A stretch of DNA of 64,000 nt from Ashinkailepas kermadecensis (GCA_034440615.1 JAOTOM010004325.1:160001-224000); one strand, 5' to 3'; counted from the stretch's first letter, positions 23,210 through 34,263 are shown. Notes: generated by a model from the sequence alone, not told the origin. A program made the numbers and translations.

Positions 23210-23510
23210 TTGGCGGCTGGATCCCCTTCTGCCGTCCCTGACGGCCCAGGCTCCTCTTCGTCGGTTTAGGGACCCTCTATGTCAGCCCGCGGCGCCCTTT
23301 AACAGCTATACGGATTCCTCCGTCGGCCTAGGGGCGCTTTTCGTTGCACCGGAAACTCTCTCCTTCGACCCTGGGTTTCCGCGGCTCGAGAGCATCTTCA
23401 CCGGCCGAAGCCCGCTCCATCAGTACCGGGCCTCTTTCCATCAGCGTGAGGCCCCTTTTGTCAGCCAGGCGCCCTTCAGGTCGGCCCAGACTCGTGAGTG
23501 AAGGATCGCG
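23210..23510. repeat. Degenerate GGCCC/TCGTCGG repeat, possibly family B-related
   Basis: Motifs such as GGGACCCTCTATGTCAGCCC, GGCCTCTTTCCATCAGC and GAGGCCCCTTTTGTCAGCC recur at ~25-30-bp spacing, as in MITE family B. No clear termini were found. Confidence 0.6.
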
Positions 23511-23834
23511 GTCGAAGTTGGTGTGGCAAATATAGTTTTTGATGCACTTCTTTCCAGACTTAACATGGTTCCATAGCCCTAAGTTGAATCTCAGCAACAT
23601 TGGTGTGGCACAGGATACACATGCCCAACGCCATTCTCCACCCATCGATAAGGTACAGTGCTCAGCGCTGGCTTCAGCATTTGCTTCAGCATCCTCGCTG
23701 CTTCTGGAAGCCGACGTCTTTCTGTTACTATTCCTATGCAGATGTTGAGCCAACACCAACCAATGAACTCGCCCCATCAAATGCACAACAATCATCAATG
23801 TCATAGAACCACTGCAGGGGCTCGACTGAACATT
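23511..23834. other. No recognisable gene
   Basis: Short spacer between repeat fields. A TTCAGCATTTGCTTCAGCATC stretch near 23670 is locally repetitive. Nothing else was recognised. Confidence 0.6.
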
Positions 23835-24055
23835 GGGAATCTCAATGAACATTGGATGGGCTCAACCGGGAGGGTCTCACTGAACGTTAAAAGGAGCTCA
23901 ACTGAACGTTGGAAGGGGCTCAACTGAACGTTGGAAGGGGCTCAACTGAACGTTGGAAGGGACTCAACTCAACGTTGGAAGGGGCTCAACTAGGCTTTGG
24001 AAGGGGCTCAACTGAACGTTGGATGGGACTCAACTGAACGTTGGGAGCTTGAGCC
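23835..24055. repeat. 22-bp minisatellite, about 9 copies
   Basis: The unit is GGAAGGGGCTCAACTGAACG plus TT, with diverged units at both ends. Confidence 0.92.
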
Positions 24056-25187
24056 CGTCCCAAGTGAAAGGAGTGCCTATTTGCACGATGCTAGGTACCT
24101 ATACCGAATTTATTTCGCAACAACCACACCTGGCCATTTATAGCACCCGTTCAGGAAAATGTATGTGCTGTGCCAAGCGCGGGGTTCCCCGGATCCCCTT
24201 GGTCCGTAACGAAAGCGACGTGCGGAGCTGGTAGCGGAGGCGGAGCGATTATTCTCATCCCAGCGTTCAAGGACACGGGGCGGGACGTCAGCAGCGATCG
24301 CCGCGCCGCCTACCGGTATCTGACCTAATTACAACGCAGCCGCGTCGGGTTCATTCACCTGACCCTGAAAACTAGGACACCTCACAGAGGCGGCGCCAGG
24401 GCCACACATGTGGGGAGGGATAAAGACAACCCATAGTGCGGTAGTGAACCGGTACAGATTCATAACCTGGTGGTCTCGCCACACGTGCTTAGGAACCGGG
24501 GGTGGCAGAGGGACAGATGCCCACCCAACCCGAAGAAATGGTGCTCCTCCAGACAAGTCCCACAATAATGATTCCTCCCCCCCCGATCTCTGCATATAAC
24601 GCAAGCTGCCGACCCGCAGAGCGGCGATTGGAGCTGCCCCATTCATACCGAACGCCGCCAGACAAGTGAAACCGAGTGGCTGGCCATGCACAGGAACGCA
24701 CCGACCAACGAAAGGGAAATTCGGGCCACTTGCAGAGAAAGTGGCCAGGCACTGGCCGCGGTCGGCCACTGCACTACCTCTGCTACGGCCGCCTCTGGCG
24801 CAGCCCGGATTCTCTCAAAGAACTGCAAAAAATATCGCGTAATACAGACAGCTTTCGGCGCACGAATGCACCGGAAATTTCTGGCTTCGCGTGGTGCAAA
24901 TCTAAAAATTTTTTCCTTGATCTAGGGTAAATTTATTTGCTAAAGGAATCAGCCAAGGGGCCGGACCGCCGCCAGCCCTTGGCTGCTCCTCTGGCCACAA
25001 GCTGTCCATGTCGCAGGCAACGACCGAACATACAACAGGAGACCTCACGAGTCCACTCGCCGTCAGAATATCGTGGGTAGCCTACTCGTAACGGTAAGCT
25101 CATCCCACACGTACGGGCACATGCGATGCTCTCGTACGCCATCAGCGACACCGGATTGAGCAGGATCAGGACGGAACGGCGGCCGAG
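24056..25187. other. No recognisable gene
   Basis: Overlapping short open frames on both strands between about 24330 and 24930 carry no family motif that I recognise. Locally GC-rich near 24230-24310. Confidence 0.55.
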
Positions 25188-25510
25188 AGAACGCACCTGT
25201 GGCGATGATGGGGGCTGACAAAACATGCCAGTAGCGACGAATGGGACTGAGAGAACGTTCCTGTAGCGATGGTGGGGGCTGACAGGACATGTCTGCAGCG
25301 ATAGTAGGGTTGTCAAAGCGTACCTGTGAAGATGATGGGGCTGACAGAACGTACCTGTGACGATGGTGGGGTTGACAGAACGTACCTGTGACGATGGTGG
25401 GGTTGTCAGAACGTACCTGTGACGATGGTGGGGTTGTCAGAACGTACCTGTGACGATGGTGGGGTTGACAGAACGTACCTGTGACGATGGTGGGGTTGAC
25501 AACACCCACG
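25188..25510. repeat. 31-bp minisatellite, about 10 copies
   Basis: The unit is approximately GGGGTTGACAGAACGTACCT plus GTGACGATGGT. It is regular on the right (25350-25500) and degenerate on the left. Confidence 0.92.
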
Positions 25511-25778
25511 TCTCCCCTGGCCAGGTCCCGCAGCATGCTGACTAGAGCACTGTCACAGCCGGGACGACTGCGGCGGCGACGCGGGCGTACCAACTCCACT
25601 GAGCGTGCCGAGCCGACTGCAGGCAGCCGGCAGTCGGTCACAACCCCACCCGGCCCCTCCCCCCGTCCGCCCCCGTACCGTCGGCGAGGACGCGGCCTCG
25701 GCGGCTCGGCGAACCGTGCGGTCAACGACCTGGCGCGTAGCGACCAACGAGTCACGCCACACCAGCCCGGAGAGCGCT

Positions 25779-26865
25779 AGTGCTCGGTCCGGACAGCACC
25801 GCTGCTGGGTCCGGACAGCACCGCTGCTGGTTCCCAACGGCACCGCTGATGGGTCCGGACATCACCGCTGCTGGGTCCGGACAGCACCGCTGCTGGGTCC
25901 CAACGGCACCGCTGATGGGTCCGGACAGCACCGCTGCTGGGTCCGGACAGCACCGCTGCTGGGTCCGGACAGCACCGCTGCTGGGTCCCGGCGGCATCGC
26001 TGCTGGGTCCCAACGGCACCGCTGATGGGTCCGGACAGCACCGCTGCTGGGTCCCAACGGCACCGCTGCTGGGTCCGGACAGCACCGCTGCTGGGTCCGG
26101 ACAGCACCGCTGCTGGGTCCGGACAGCACCGCTACTGGGTCCGGACAGCACCGCTGATGGGTCCGGACAGCACCGCTGCTGGGTCCGGACAGCACCGCTG
26201 CTGGGTCCCAACGGCACCGCTGATGGGTCCGGACAGCACCGCTGCTGGGTCCGGACAGCACCGCTGCTGGGTCCGGACAGCACCGCTGCTGGGTCCGGAC
26301 AGCACCGCTGCTGGGTCCCAACGGCACCGCTGATGGGTCCGGACAGCACCGCTGCTGGGTCCGGACAGCACCGCTGCTGGGTCCCGGCGGCATCGCTGCT
26401 GGGTCCCAACGGCGCCGCTGATGGGTCCGGACAGCACCGCTGCTGGGTCCCAACGGCACCGCTGCTGGGTCCCAACGGCACCGCTGCTGGGTCCGGACAG
26501 CACCGCTGCTGGGTCCGGACAGCACCGCTGCTGGGTCCGGACAGCACCGCTACTGGGTCCGGACAGCACCGCTGATGGGTCCGGACAGCACCGCTGCTGG
26601 GTCCGGACAGCACCGCTGCTGGGTCCCAACGGCACCGCTGATGGGTCCGGACAGCACCGCTGCTGGGTCCGGACAGCACCGCTGCTGGGTCCGGACAGCA
26701 CCGCTGCTGGGTCCCAACGGCACCGCTGATGGGTCCGGACAGCACCGCTACTGGGTCCGGACAGCACCGCTGATGGGTCCGGACAGCACCGCTGCTGGGT
26801 CCCGGCGGCACCGCTGCTGTGTCCCGACAGTACCGCTGCTGAGTTCGGACAGCACTGCTGGACAG
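25779..26865. repeat. 22-bp minisatellite (~49 copies) with higher-order structure
   Basis: The unit is GGTCCGGACAGCACCGCTGC plus TG, alternating with a GGTCCCAACGGCACCGCTGA variant. Rare variants repeat at multiples of 22 bp: TCCCGGCGGCATC at 25986 and 26382 (396 bp), GCTACTG at 26131, 26549 and 26747 (418 and 198 bp). The long open frames on both strands, up to 344 codons, are due to the stop-free unit. Confidence 0.95.
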
Positions 26866-26914
26866 GCTTGCGCTCTATTCAGCCTAGCAATGATTCAGAC
26901 AGCGGTGGAAACCT

Positions 26915-27065
26915 GTCGTCAGCGCTGGGTGGGTCCAGGTCCTTAGCAGATCCAGCTGACCCTTTGGCGAAGACCATACAGCCCCATTTCCAATATAGCC
27001 CATGCCCAAAACTTTTTTTTTCGTTTCGGATTCTGCCACTTCACTTTGAACTTGGGAATGACAAA
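26915..27065 (+). repeat. Dispersed repeat family C, copy 1
   Basis: It is similar to the reverse complement of 51110-51290. Shared blocks are CAGCGCTGGGTGGGTCCA, the CCAGCTGACC region and CACTTCACTTTGAACTTGGGAA. Class unknown. A poly-T run (TTTTTTTT) lies inside. Confidence 0.6.
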
Positions 27066-27593
27066 GATATATAAAATATGGAAGTAATTTAAAATGATGA
27101 GTACTTGACAACAGTAGCGATAATTGAAAATGAACTAGCTTTGGGTCCCGTTTTTTCTGCATTAGTGAGTCCTCCCAACATTCTTCTGGATACATTTTGC
27201 TTCGACTACCATTGGCGACACAAGTGTGAATGCAAAATGTCATGTCAATCGGATGAAGCCTAGAGCTCGCGATAAGAATCGTCCTTGTGTTACCGTAATT
27301 TACTTACTTACTTTAATGTAATAAAATGTGCGTAGCGACCTCACATACATATATATATTTAATAAGAGAGCTAGGCAAATAACATTAACACATGCTATCC
27401 ATCCAAGTTCCGTCTCTTTCTAGGTGTGCGCATGAATGTTGTACGACGTCCGTTGTTAAGCTACCGCTCGAAGGTGGACCCTTGCACGAGGTAGTGACTA
27501 GGTGCACTGCGCACAGTGAAAAGTGCCCATGACGGTCATGAACAGCGCTGCATGGTCTTCCCCATGGTGGCATGCTTCTTTTTGGGCACAATG
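27066..27593. other. No recognisable gene
   Basis: AT-rich, with a short ATATATAT stretch near 27350. Nothing else was recognised. Confidence 0.6.
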
Positions 27594-28380
27594 CATTTCG
27601 ACAGTCGATTCTTATTGGCATTGATCGGCTAAGCTGTGACGGCATGATGACAATTGCCCCCAATGGCAGAAGCCTGGACCTGTAACTAGAAACTGGGAGT
27701 TCAGCAAACTCAGCTTGTCATGTACAGAAAAAGAGACATGGTGGGAAATGCGGGAAAACTGGCATTTCTGCCATGTGCTGGCCTTTTGATCAGTTGCGAA
27801 AGTGTGATGCCTGTCCGGTGTCGCAGGATCCCCCTGAAAGCCAGACAGGTTTGTCGAGGACTGGAAATGGCCCGTACACAATAGAGAGGGCTCATGGCGG
27901 ACGAATAGGACCCTTAAGAGCAAAAAACACTGGACTGGGATGTCCCTGAGTTTTGGAATGGGCATCTGAGGGATCGGTCCCCTGAGAGCTAAGAGAGTTA
28001 TTCTGACCTTGCGAAGGGTGCGAAGAATTCTGAGGGCTAGCCTCAGAGATGATATATCTTTGAGAGCGCTAAATGCTGCCGATGATTGGGAAGGTCGGAC
28101 ACCGCCACCTCAGCAGCGGCGGTCGCCTCAGCGGCCACAGCCATCCTAGCGGTGATGACCGTCCAAGGGGTCACATCTTTCCTAGTGGTCCGACGACAGC
28201 TGCTCCAGCAGCACGGTCGCTCCAGCGATGGCGAAAATGGCGGCCCGGCGCTAGCTGTGACGACGGCCGCTCCAGTGGTGCCAGCTGCTTCGCCAATCGT
28301 CATCAAGCCGTCACAGCTTAGCCGTTCAATGCCAATAAGAATCGGCTGTCGATATCCATTATGCTCAAATCCATTGGCTC
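27594..28380. repeat. Widely spaced inverted repeat, arms ~65-80 bp
   Basis: The left arm (27594-27660) reverse-complements to the right arm (about 28300-28380) at roughly 85%. The core CCGTCACAGCTTAGCC and AATGCCAATAAGAATCG match. About 640 bp lies between, part of it CG-rich (28090-28300). It could be a transposon with long terminal inverted repeats or a simple inverted duplication. No coding domain lies inside. Confidence 0.65.
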
Positions 28381-28816
28381 TGTCCATTCCTCAGTGTTTC
28401 TCCTAAGCCTCAGGAGCATCACCGTCCAGTCCGCTCTATTTCTCAGGGGTTCTCCCCAGTCCTCGACGGCCTTTCGGGCTATCAAGGACAGACGAACTCT
28501 GAAACTGGTTCTCAGCATTCCTCACATCCATCGGTAGCCCTTAGGAACTTTTCTTAGCTCCCAGTGACTCTGTTAGCCCTCAGGGTTCCTCTTGAGCTGC
28601 TAGATGCCCTTCCCAGTTTTCGACAACTCTTGCCGTTTCAAGCCATTCTAGCCCTGAGGCTGACCCACAATATTCCTCACAGCAATCGCCGCTCAACATG
28701 GTTTTAAAGTGCTCAGGGGACCTTGTTTGTCCAGTAGGCCTTGTTTGGCCACTCTCAACCTCAGAAGAAACGCACACCAGTCCTCTCTGACTCTCAGGAG
28801 GACTGACACTCAGATC
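28381..28816. other. Non-coding, CTCAGG-rich
   Basis: CCTCAGG, CTCTCAGG and CCCTCAGGG motifs recur loosely. No gene is seen. Confidence 0.5.
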
Positions 28817-28867
28817 ACACCAAATCACACCAACCTCTGACTCACAGAGGTTGGTGTGATTTGGTGT
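28817..28867. repeat. Perfect 23-bp hairpin
   Basis: The arm 28817-28839 (starting ACACCAAATCACACC) is the exact reverse complement of 28845-28867, around a 5-nt loop ACTCA. Further TTGGTG(T/C) motifs follow to about 29045. Confidence 0.95.
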
Positions 28868-30322
28868 AATTCTTAATCTATGCTTGGTGCGATTTGGTGT
28901 AGGTGTTCCTAGGGTTCGTGCATTCTGGTGCAGAATAGCATCCTGGATTCGTACGTTTTATGTAGTTCATCCAGAATAGGTGCGTTTGGTGCGGAAGGTT
29001 ATCTTGTGCTGGTGCAAATTGGTGCTGCAAATCGTAGGTGCTGGTACGCCTCGTTGGCCCCTTGTCATGTTTTGAATGGGGTCCCTTTCGCTTCGCTCAG
29101 CGTTACTTGCTACGCGAGTCACGGCACGTCGCTTCGCGACGCCTCTTCCGGCTTTTGGCCATCAGTCTAAGGGGAGGGGTTAGAGTGCAATTGGGAGGCG
29201 CGAGAGAAACTTTGGATGAGACTGGTGCGATGAGACGATATTTGGATTTGGTGCCTCTCCTCTTAGCGAGAGAAGGGTTACTAAAACCCAGGGGGCACAG
29301 AAACATTGGATGACCCTTTCGGTGAAGACCTCGCTTCGCCACTGGTATCACGAACAAAATTAATCATCCTCAAGCGGATTAGATTGATTACAATATATGC
29401 ACTGCAAACTGTCCTGAGGCCACGGAACGCAAAACGACTAACCAGCCCTCTCCCATCCTCCCGGTCAAGGACAAATTGTATGATATAGTGTCACTACAAA
29501 CCACGAGACAACACATTCTGGATGCCATCCTTGACCAAATCGTACATCCGCCGGTGACGTACCTATCCTAGCTGCATGTTTAGATACATTCCTTTGCACA
29601 CACATTTTCCTTGAAAAGTTTTTAACATACATCATGAAATTCGACGTCCGTGAAACTTCGCAAAACGCACCAAAACGTCCTTCTTGTATTGGTATGGGGC
29701 CAGCCTTGAGTCACGTTTTGTCCCAGCTGATAGTGCTGCCGTCAACGCCTTCAACCGTTCTCCAATTGGCTTGATCTGTCCCTCCAGCTACCCCTCGCCC
29801 TCTGATGGGCTCAAGAGGATTGCCGGCCACACTATCAGCTGGGTCTAATAACGTACAGATTAGGTACGAGTGCGTTGCAATTTTCCTCGGAATATCTGAG
29901 CCAATCTGAGCTTACCGCTTACCTATTCCCGCGAGATGTGGTAGCATAATAGGCTTCCATATGAGTTGCTTAAGACAATCAGCATAAAAGTATTCCTTCA
30001 TAGTATGAGGTAATTTTGTATCGCATTGAAGTAAGTGGCTGGTGGCTAAATCGCCACATAATAATTAAATAGCTCAGAAATATACTAGACGGAAGTTACG
30101 TCCTTAAATGTGTGGTCGAAGTTAACATTCTTGCCCCCACCTCGAGAAATGGTGAGGCCCACGACCCCACTGGCCCCTCTCGTTCCTACGCCTATGCTGC
30201 GCCCCATATTGCACGCGTAGTCAGTTCGTTGGATACGATCGTTGATGGCACTCAGGTGGAATTTCAGTTATGTATTGCCACTCGTAAGTTGGGCGTGCGT
30301 AGCGTGAGTTCACGGCCGGCGC
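28868..30322. other. No recognisable gene; short inverted repeat
   Basis: CCCAGCTGATAGTG (29722-29735) is perfectly inverted at 29830-29843. The AT-rich part 29330-30110 has no motif. The piece 30112-30322 lies downstream of the TRPA-like stop codon. I found no canonical AATAAA there on the minus strand. Confidence 0.55.
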
Positions 30323-32470
30323 TCACAACTCCTGCGCGCGCGCCTGGTCCAGCATGTCCAGCACCAGCCGCACGTTGCGGTTGACCCTGGCCAGCTCGCT
30401 CCTCAGCACGCCCACGTCGCACTTGAGCTCCAGCGTGATGCGACGCACCTCCTCCAGCTCGGCCAGCTCCCGTTCCTCCTCGTGTTCCGGCGGCGGCTCG
30501 CAGCAGCGCAGCGGCACGCGCTCGGCCTCCAGCCGGCGGCGCGACAGCACCACCCCGGCGGCGGCCGCCAGCAGCCGCGGTCGCGCCTGCAGCCAGCAGG
30601 CCAGCTGCGCCAGCGCCGGGTCGCCGGTCGGCATGCGCCAGACGGTGCCCAGCAGCCAGCGCAGCGGCGAGCGCTGGCGGCGGCGGCCCTCCAGGCCCAC
30701 CTCGAGGCGGCCGGCCGGCAGCCTGGCCAGCAGGCCGACGTCGGAGCGCGGCAGGTGGCGCCACAGGTGCCGGCAGACGCCGCGCAGGTGGCGCTCGAAC
30801 ACGTGGACGTGCTCGAGGTGCTTGGTGTGCAGGCGCAGGCTGGCGCGCCGTTCGATGTTGCGCGTGTCGTTCACGGCCAGCCCGATCATCGCGTTCATCG
30901 TGATGATGAGCACGCAGAAGATGAAGAGCACGTAGGCGACGTAGCCGAATCCGGAGTCGCGCAGGTTCTCGGGCACGTAGTCGAGCTCGCCGATGGACAT
31001 GACGAGGGTGGCCATGTAGGTCTCCGCCACTGTGCCGAACTGCGCCTGGCCATGGAACAGTACCACGAAGCAGGAGGCGAACGCCAACATGATGAGCATG
31101 TACACCATCATGAACAGCGTCATGGTGCGCACCAGCGTGACCAGCGTCATCACGTGGATGGACGCGAACTCGGCGAGCCCGAGCAGGTAGAGCAGCTCGC
31201 ACCAGGACACGAGCAGGCTGGCGGCGCTCAGCTGGCGGAACACGGACGGCTGCCGGTAGGCGGTGGCCAGGCAGGCGACGGCGGTAACGCAGCAGAACCA
31301 CACGGCCAGGTTTTCGGAGGCGCGCAGGTAGGCCCGCAGCCCGACGGCGCCGACACGGTGCAGCTCACGCAGCAGCAGGCTGAACACTGCGAGGCCGGTA
31401 AGCACAGCCGTCGCTGTCGCGAGCGGCTCGCCGCTGTCGCGCTGAAAGGCGAGGAGCGCCGACCGACTGCCATCGGGCTCCAAGACCTCCACCGAGAAGA
31501 CGAACACATTGAAGCAGACGACGAACAGCGCGAACATGATGGTGTGCAGCACGTAGAAGGGCCACACAATGTTCCACTTGAGGTTGAGGAACGTCTGGCA
31601 CAGCGGGTGCAGGAAGAGCTTCCTCCGCACGCGCTCGTCAGCGATGCTGCTGAGCAGCAGCGTCTCGTGGTAGTCGTTCTCGTCGCCCGACTGCGGCTCC
31701 AGCAGCCGCGGGTCGAACACGCCGTAGTCGAACACGATGCGCCGGTCGGCCGGCCCGCACGCGTCGTGCAACTGCAGGCGCTGGTCGAACGCCGCCTCCA
31801 GACAGGCGGGACAGTTGCGCACGATGTCGGCGAGCGCAGTGCGGCCGGCCGCGTCGCGCGCCGCCACGCTGGCGCCCGCCTCCAGCAGCAGGCGCACGCG
31901 CGACGCGCAGCCGGCGGCCGCGGCGCGGTGCAGCGGCGACCGGCCGGCCGCGTCGGCGGCGTCGAGCCGCGCGCCGGGCGCCGCCAACAGCACGCGCAGC
32001 ACCGCGTCGCTAGCGGCGCGGCCGGCGGCCGTGTGCAGCGCCGTGCAGCCGGCGTCGTCCGCCGCGTTCACGTTGGCGCCGTACTCGAGCAGCATGCGCA
32101 CCAGCGGCTCGGAGCCGTCGCGCACCGCCTGCTGCAGCACGCGCTCCTCGCCGACCAGCGGCAGCGGCCGGCTGGTGACGCCCGCGCGCGCCGGCCGCAG
32201 CTCGGCCTCGCCGTCGCTGTCGCCGTCGGCGGCCGGCGCCGCCACGCGGCCGTTGGGGTCGGCGCCGCGGCGCAGCAGCTTCAGCGTTAGGTGGCTACGC
32301 CGGTCGCGCACGGCGATGGCCAGCGGCTCGGCGTCGTCCGCCAGCGGAGTGCTCTGCAGCTGGCCGACGGTGCGACGGGCCGCGGGCGTCGGCTCGCCCC
32401 GCTCGGGACAGGCGCGACCGAGAGCGTCGCGCGCCCGGACCACCAGCCGGTCAGTTGAGTCTGAGGTCAT
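30323..32470 (-). CDS. TRPA-family cation channel (painless/pyrexia/TRPA1-like), intronless
   Basis: A single 715-residue frame on the minus strand. TRPA channels are tetrameric plasma-membrane cation channels used in thermal, chemical or mechanical sensing. Four ankyrin-like repeats are visible (about residues 45-75, 108-138, 141-173, 175-206), with EPLVRMLLEYGANVN and RVRLLLEAGASV typical. HPLCQTFLNLKW (288-299) is the conserved pre-S1 segment. Six hydrophobic segments lie at about 300-327, 350-370, 387-405, 415-433, 447-473 and 506-534. The pore loop carries MSIGELDY (491-498), matching the GE-[LF]-D filter of the TRPA family. The C-terminus (about 655-710) is acidic/heptad-rich and coiled-coil-like. 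TRPA1 has many more ankyrin repeats, so this is a short member. The start ATG (32468-32470, context GACCATGA) is the first of the open frame. GC is far above the flanks. No intron is needed; a retrogene origin or true single-exon gene are both possible. Confidence 0.88.
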   Translation of the reverse strand: MTSDSTDRLVVRARDALGRACPERGEPTPAARRTVGQLQSTPLADDAEPLAIAVRDRRSHLTLKLLRRGADPNGRVAAPAADGDSDGEAELRPARAGVTSRPLPLVGEERVLQQAVRDGSEPLVRMLLEYGANVNAADDAGCTALHTAAGRAASDAVLRVLLAAPGARLDAADAAGRSPLHRAAAAGCASRVRLLLEAGASVAARDAAGRTALADIVRNCPACLEAAFDQRLQLHDACGPADRRIVFDYGVFDPRLLEPQSGDENDYHETLLLSSIADERVRRKLFLHPLCQTFLNLKWNIVWPFYVLHTIMFALFVVCFNVFVFSVEVLEPDGSRSALLAFQRDSGEPLATATAVLTGLAVFSLLLRELHRVGAVGLRAYLRASENLAVWFCCVTAVACLATAYRQPSVFRQLSAASLLVSWCELLYLLGLAEFASIHVMTLVTLVRTMTLFMMVYMLIMLAFASCFVVLFHGQAQFGTVAETYMATLVMSIGELDYVPENLRDSGFGYVAYVLFIFCVLIITMNAMIGLAVNDTRNIERRASLRLHTKHLEHVHVFERHLRGVCRHLWRHLPRSDVGLLARLPAGRLEVGLEGRRRQRSPLRWLLGTVWRMPTGDPALAQLACWLQARPRLLAAAAGVVLSRRRLEAERVPLRCCEPPPEHEEERELAELEEVRRITLELKCDVGVLRSELARVNRNVRLVLDMLDQARAQEL

Positions 32471-32929
32471 GGTCGGTCACGGTCGGCAGCCGCTCTCGCA
32501 CCGATCTGCCGGCCCTCGTGGCGGCTTCTCAACACGGCCACACTCAGCTGAAGGGGGCTAAGTCAGAGACACGCCACGTCCTGTGCATGCTATGGCTCCG
32601 GCCACGTCGCACCACTCAGCACGTCGCAGTGGGAAGTCACCGTCCAGTGCGCATCACGTGATGCTGCAGCGCATGCCTTCGAGACGGCCGACGTCTCCTG
32701 GCTGGCGATGCGACCAACACTGCCAGTCACGGTACGACTGGGGTTTGATGGGTCTGCCGCCCGCCGCCGACGGTAACGACATACGAGATAAGATACCCGG
32801 GATACGGCCACTTGCACCACAATCAGGCACGTGTCTTAGCATCACCGGCTTGACAAAGTTGATACATGCGTCACCGATTTTGTAGACTTGTTTCTTCTTG
32901 TGCAGGACATACACCCTGTTGCTGCAGCT
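32471..32929. other. Upstream flank of the TRPA-like gene
   Basis: Moderately GC-rich sequence upstream of the minus-strand start codon, and the likely promoter/5' UTR side. No TATA box or other element is convincing. Confidence 0.4.
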
Positions 32930-33045
32930 AATACATTCGACATGAGAAAAGAGTAGCGAAATAAAGTTGTTCTTGAATCTAGCTGAAATTCAGTAATTGA
33001 CGCAGTTTCTTGTATCTACAAAAAAAAAAGCTTCGCGATACACAT
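32930..33045 (+). repeat. Dispersed repeat family D, copy 1
   Basis: Aligns to 33807-33917 at about 80%. Shared blocks are ACATTCGACAT, AGCGAAATRAAGTT, TTCTTGAAT, GCAGTT and CTACAAAAAAAAA followed by CTTCGCGAT. Confidence 0.75.
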
Positions 33046-33806
33046 CTATGTCTACACACCAACTACCTCGGCCGTATACAGGGCGGGAGGCGTGCCCAGG
33101 AGAAACGCCTTCCATTGTTCGGCTCTCGGAGCCGCTTGTCTGCAAGGCACGGCAATCAGAACGGTATCGCCTCAAAAGATACGTCTGAGTGAAGGTGGAG
33201 AGACAGGGCCGCACACTATCGCCATTACAGCATAGGAGCGCTATCACGGCCCACGGATCGGCGAACCCCCCCCCCCCCCCAACCCCGACCCGATCCGGCC
33301 CCACATAGGAGGCGGTGTGGCCAGTGCTAGTCTGGGGCCCGCGTGGTGGAGAGAACAGCTCAGCTCGTGGTATGCACCTTCGCCTGGTGACTGGAGGAAG
33401 GTCCCTTGGTTTTTGGGATGAATGCCCTGCAGTGCGTGGTGCAGGTCGAATGTCCAATGAACTGATTGACGATGAGAGCGTGAGTGAGATGCGGGCGTTG
33501 GAGTGCATGATATTGTTACATATTTTTCGCCTTATTAAATGCACAATCAAAGCCCCGCACCAGCTCAGTCGCTAGACAGTTCTTGCGAGCCACATTGCTG
33601 GACACAGACGTAGCCAAGGAGTGGTCCGGCAGGCCGACGGCCGTTGGAACCAAAATACACTAAATGAAACAAGAAATTGTGAGGTTTTCATCACGCGAAG
33701 CCTGAAATTTTTGGCTAGCGAAGCGCGCCGATAGCGGTCTTCTTTTCTTCCCCCTTTTGCGGCAGACCGTCTTGAGAAAATCCTGGTTACACCTCTGCTA
33801 CTGTTA
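33046..33806. other. No recognisable gene; poly-C run
   Basis: Lies between two direct copies of family D. A run of about 14 C is at 33267-33280. No domain was recognised. Confidence 0.6.
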
Positions 33807-33917
33807 CATTCGACATCAATAAAGAGGAGCGAAATGAAGTTTTTTTTCTTGAATATAGTCCAAATTCCCTGTTTGGCGCAGTTGCTGGCAGCTACAAAAA
33901 AAAACTTCGCGATGCAT
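33807..33917 (+). repeat. Dispersed repeat family D, copy 2
   Basis: Direct copy of the unit at 32930-33045, about 870 bp downstream. The two may be separate insertions or the edges of a local duplication. Confidence 0.75.
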
Positions 33918-34064
33918 TCAGTGTAAAACCCGGTCTACTGTGGAACACAGCAACACATGGACGATATAATTGCACTGTGCTTTCAGCTAAATTCCTGAGT
34001 AATCAGACTCCCATGAGTAAGATATTCAAAGCGTCTTCCGAAATTGCGACACATAGGTAACTGA

Positions 34065-34262
34065 TGTAGACGGGTGACGTCATGGTCCCGCGCGTCGCCT
34101 TGGCGACGCGTGCCTTCCCATTGGCTTGTTGGTTTCGCGCCGAAATACCCCGGCCGCGGGAGTGTGAGAATAAAGCTGGCCGCGGGCGGACGTGCGGTCC
34201 GCCCGCGCGGTGTGAACTTGAAATCGGTCATACGTGTTTGCAATTCGGACCCAGCGACTACA
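34065..34262 (+). repeat. 5' LTR of the 2.8-kb element
   Basis: Starts TGTAGACGGGTGACG, ends CCCAGCGACTACA, with an AATAAA at 34169-34174. It differs from the 3' LTR at GCCGCGGG/GCCACGGG, TAAAGCTGG/TAAAACTGG and CTTGAAATC/CTTTAAATC. Confidence 0.93.
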
Positions 34263-34263
34263 T

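Noticed and set aside
25605..26946. Several long open frames on both strands
   Set aside because: They translate the stop-free 22-bp unit. Frames on both strands being open together is expected from the repeat, not from genes.
30482..32290. 602-codon plus-strand open frame
   Set aside because: It is the antisense shadow of the TRPA-like gene in GC-rich codons; it has no domain, while the minus strand encodes a full channel.
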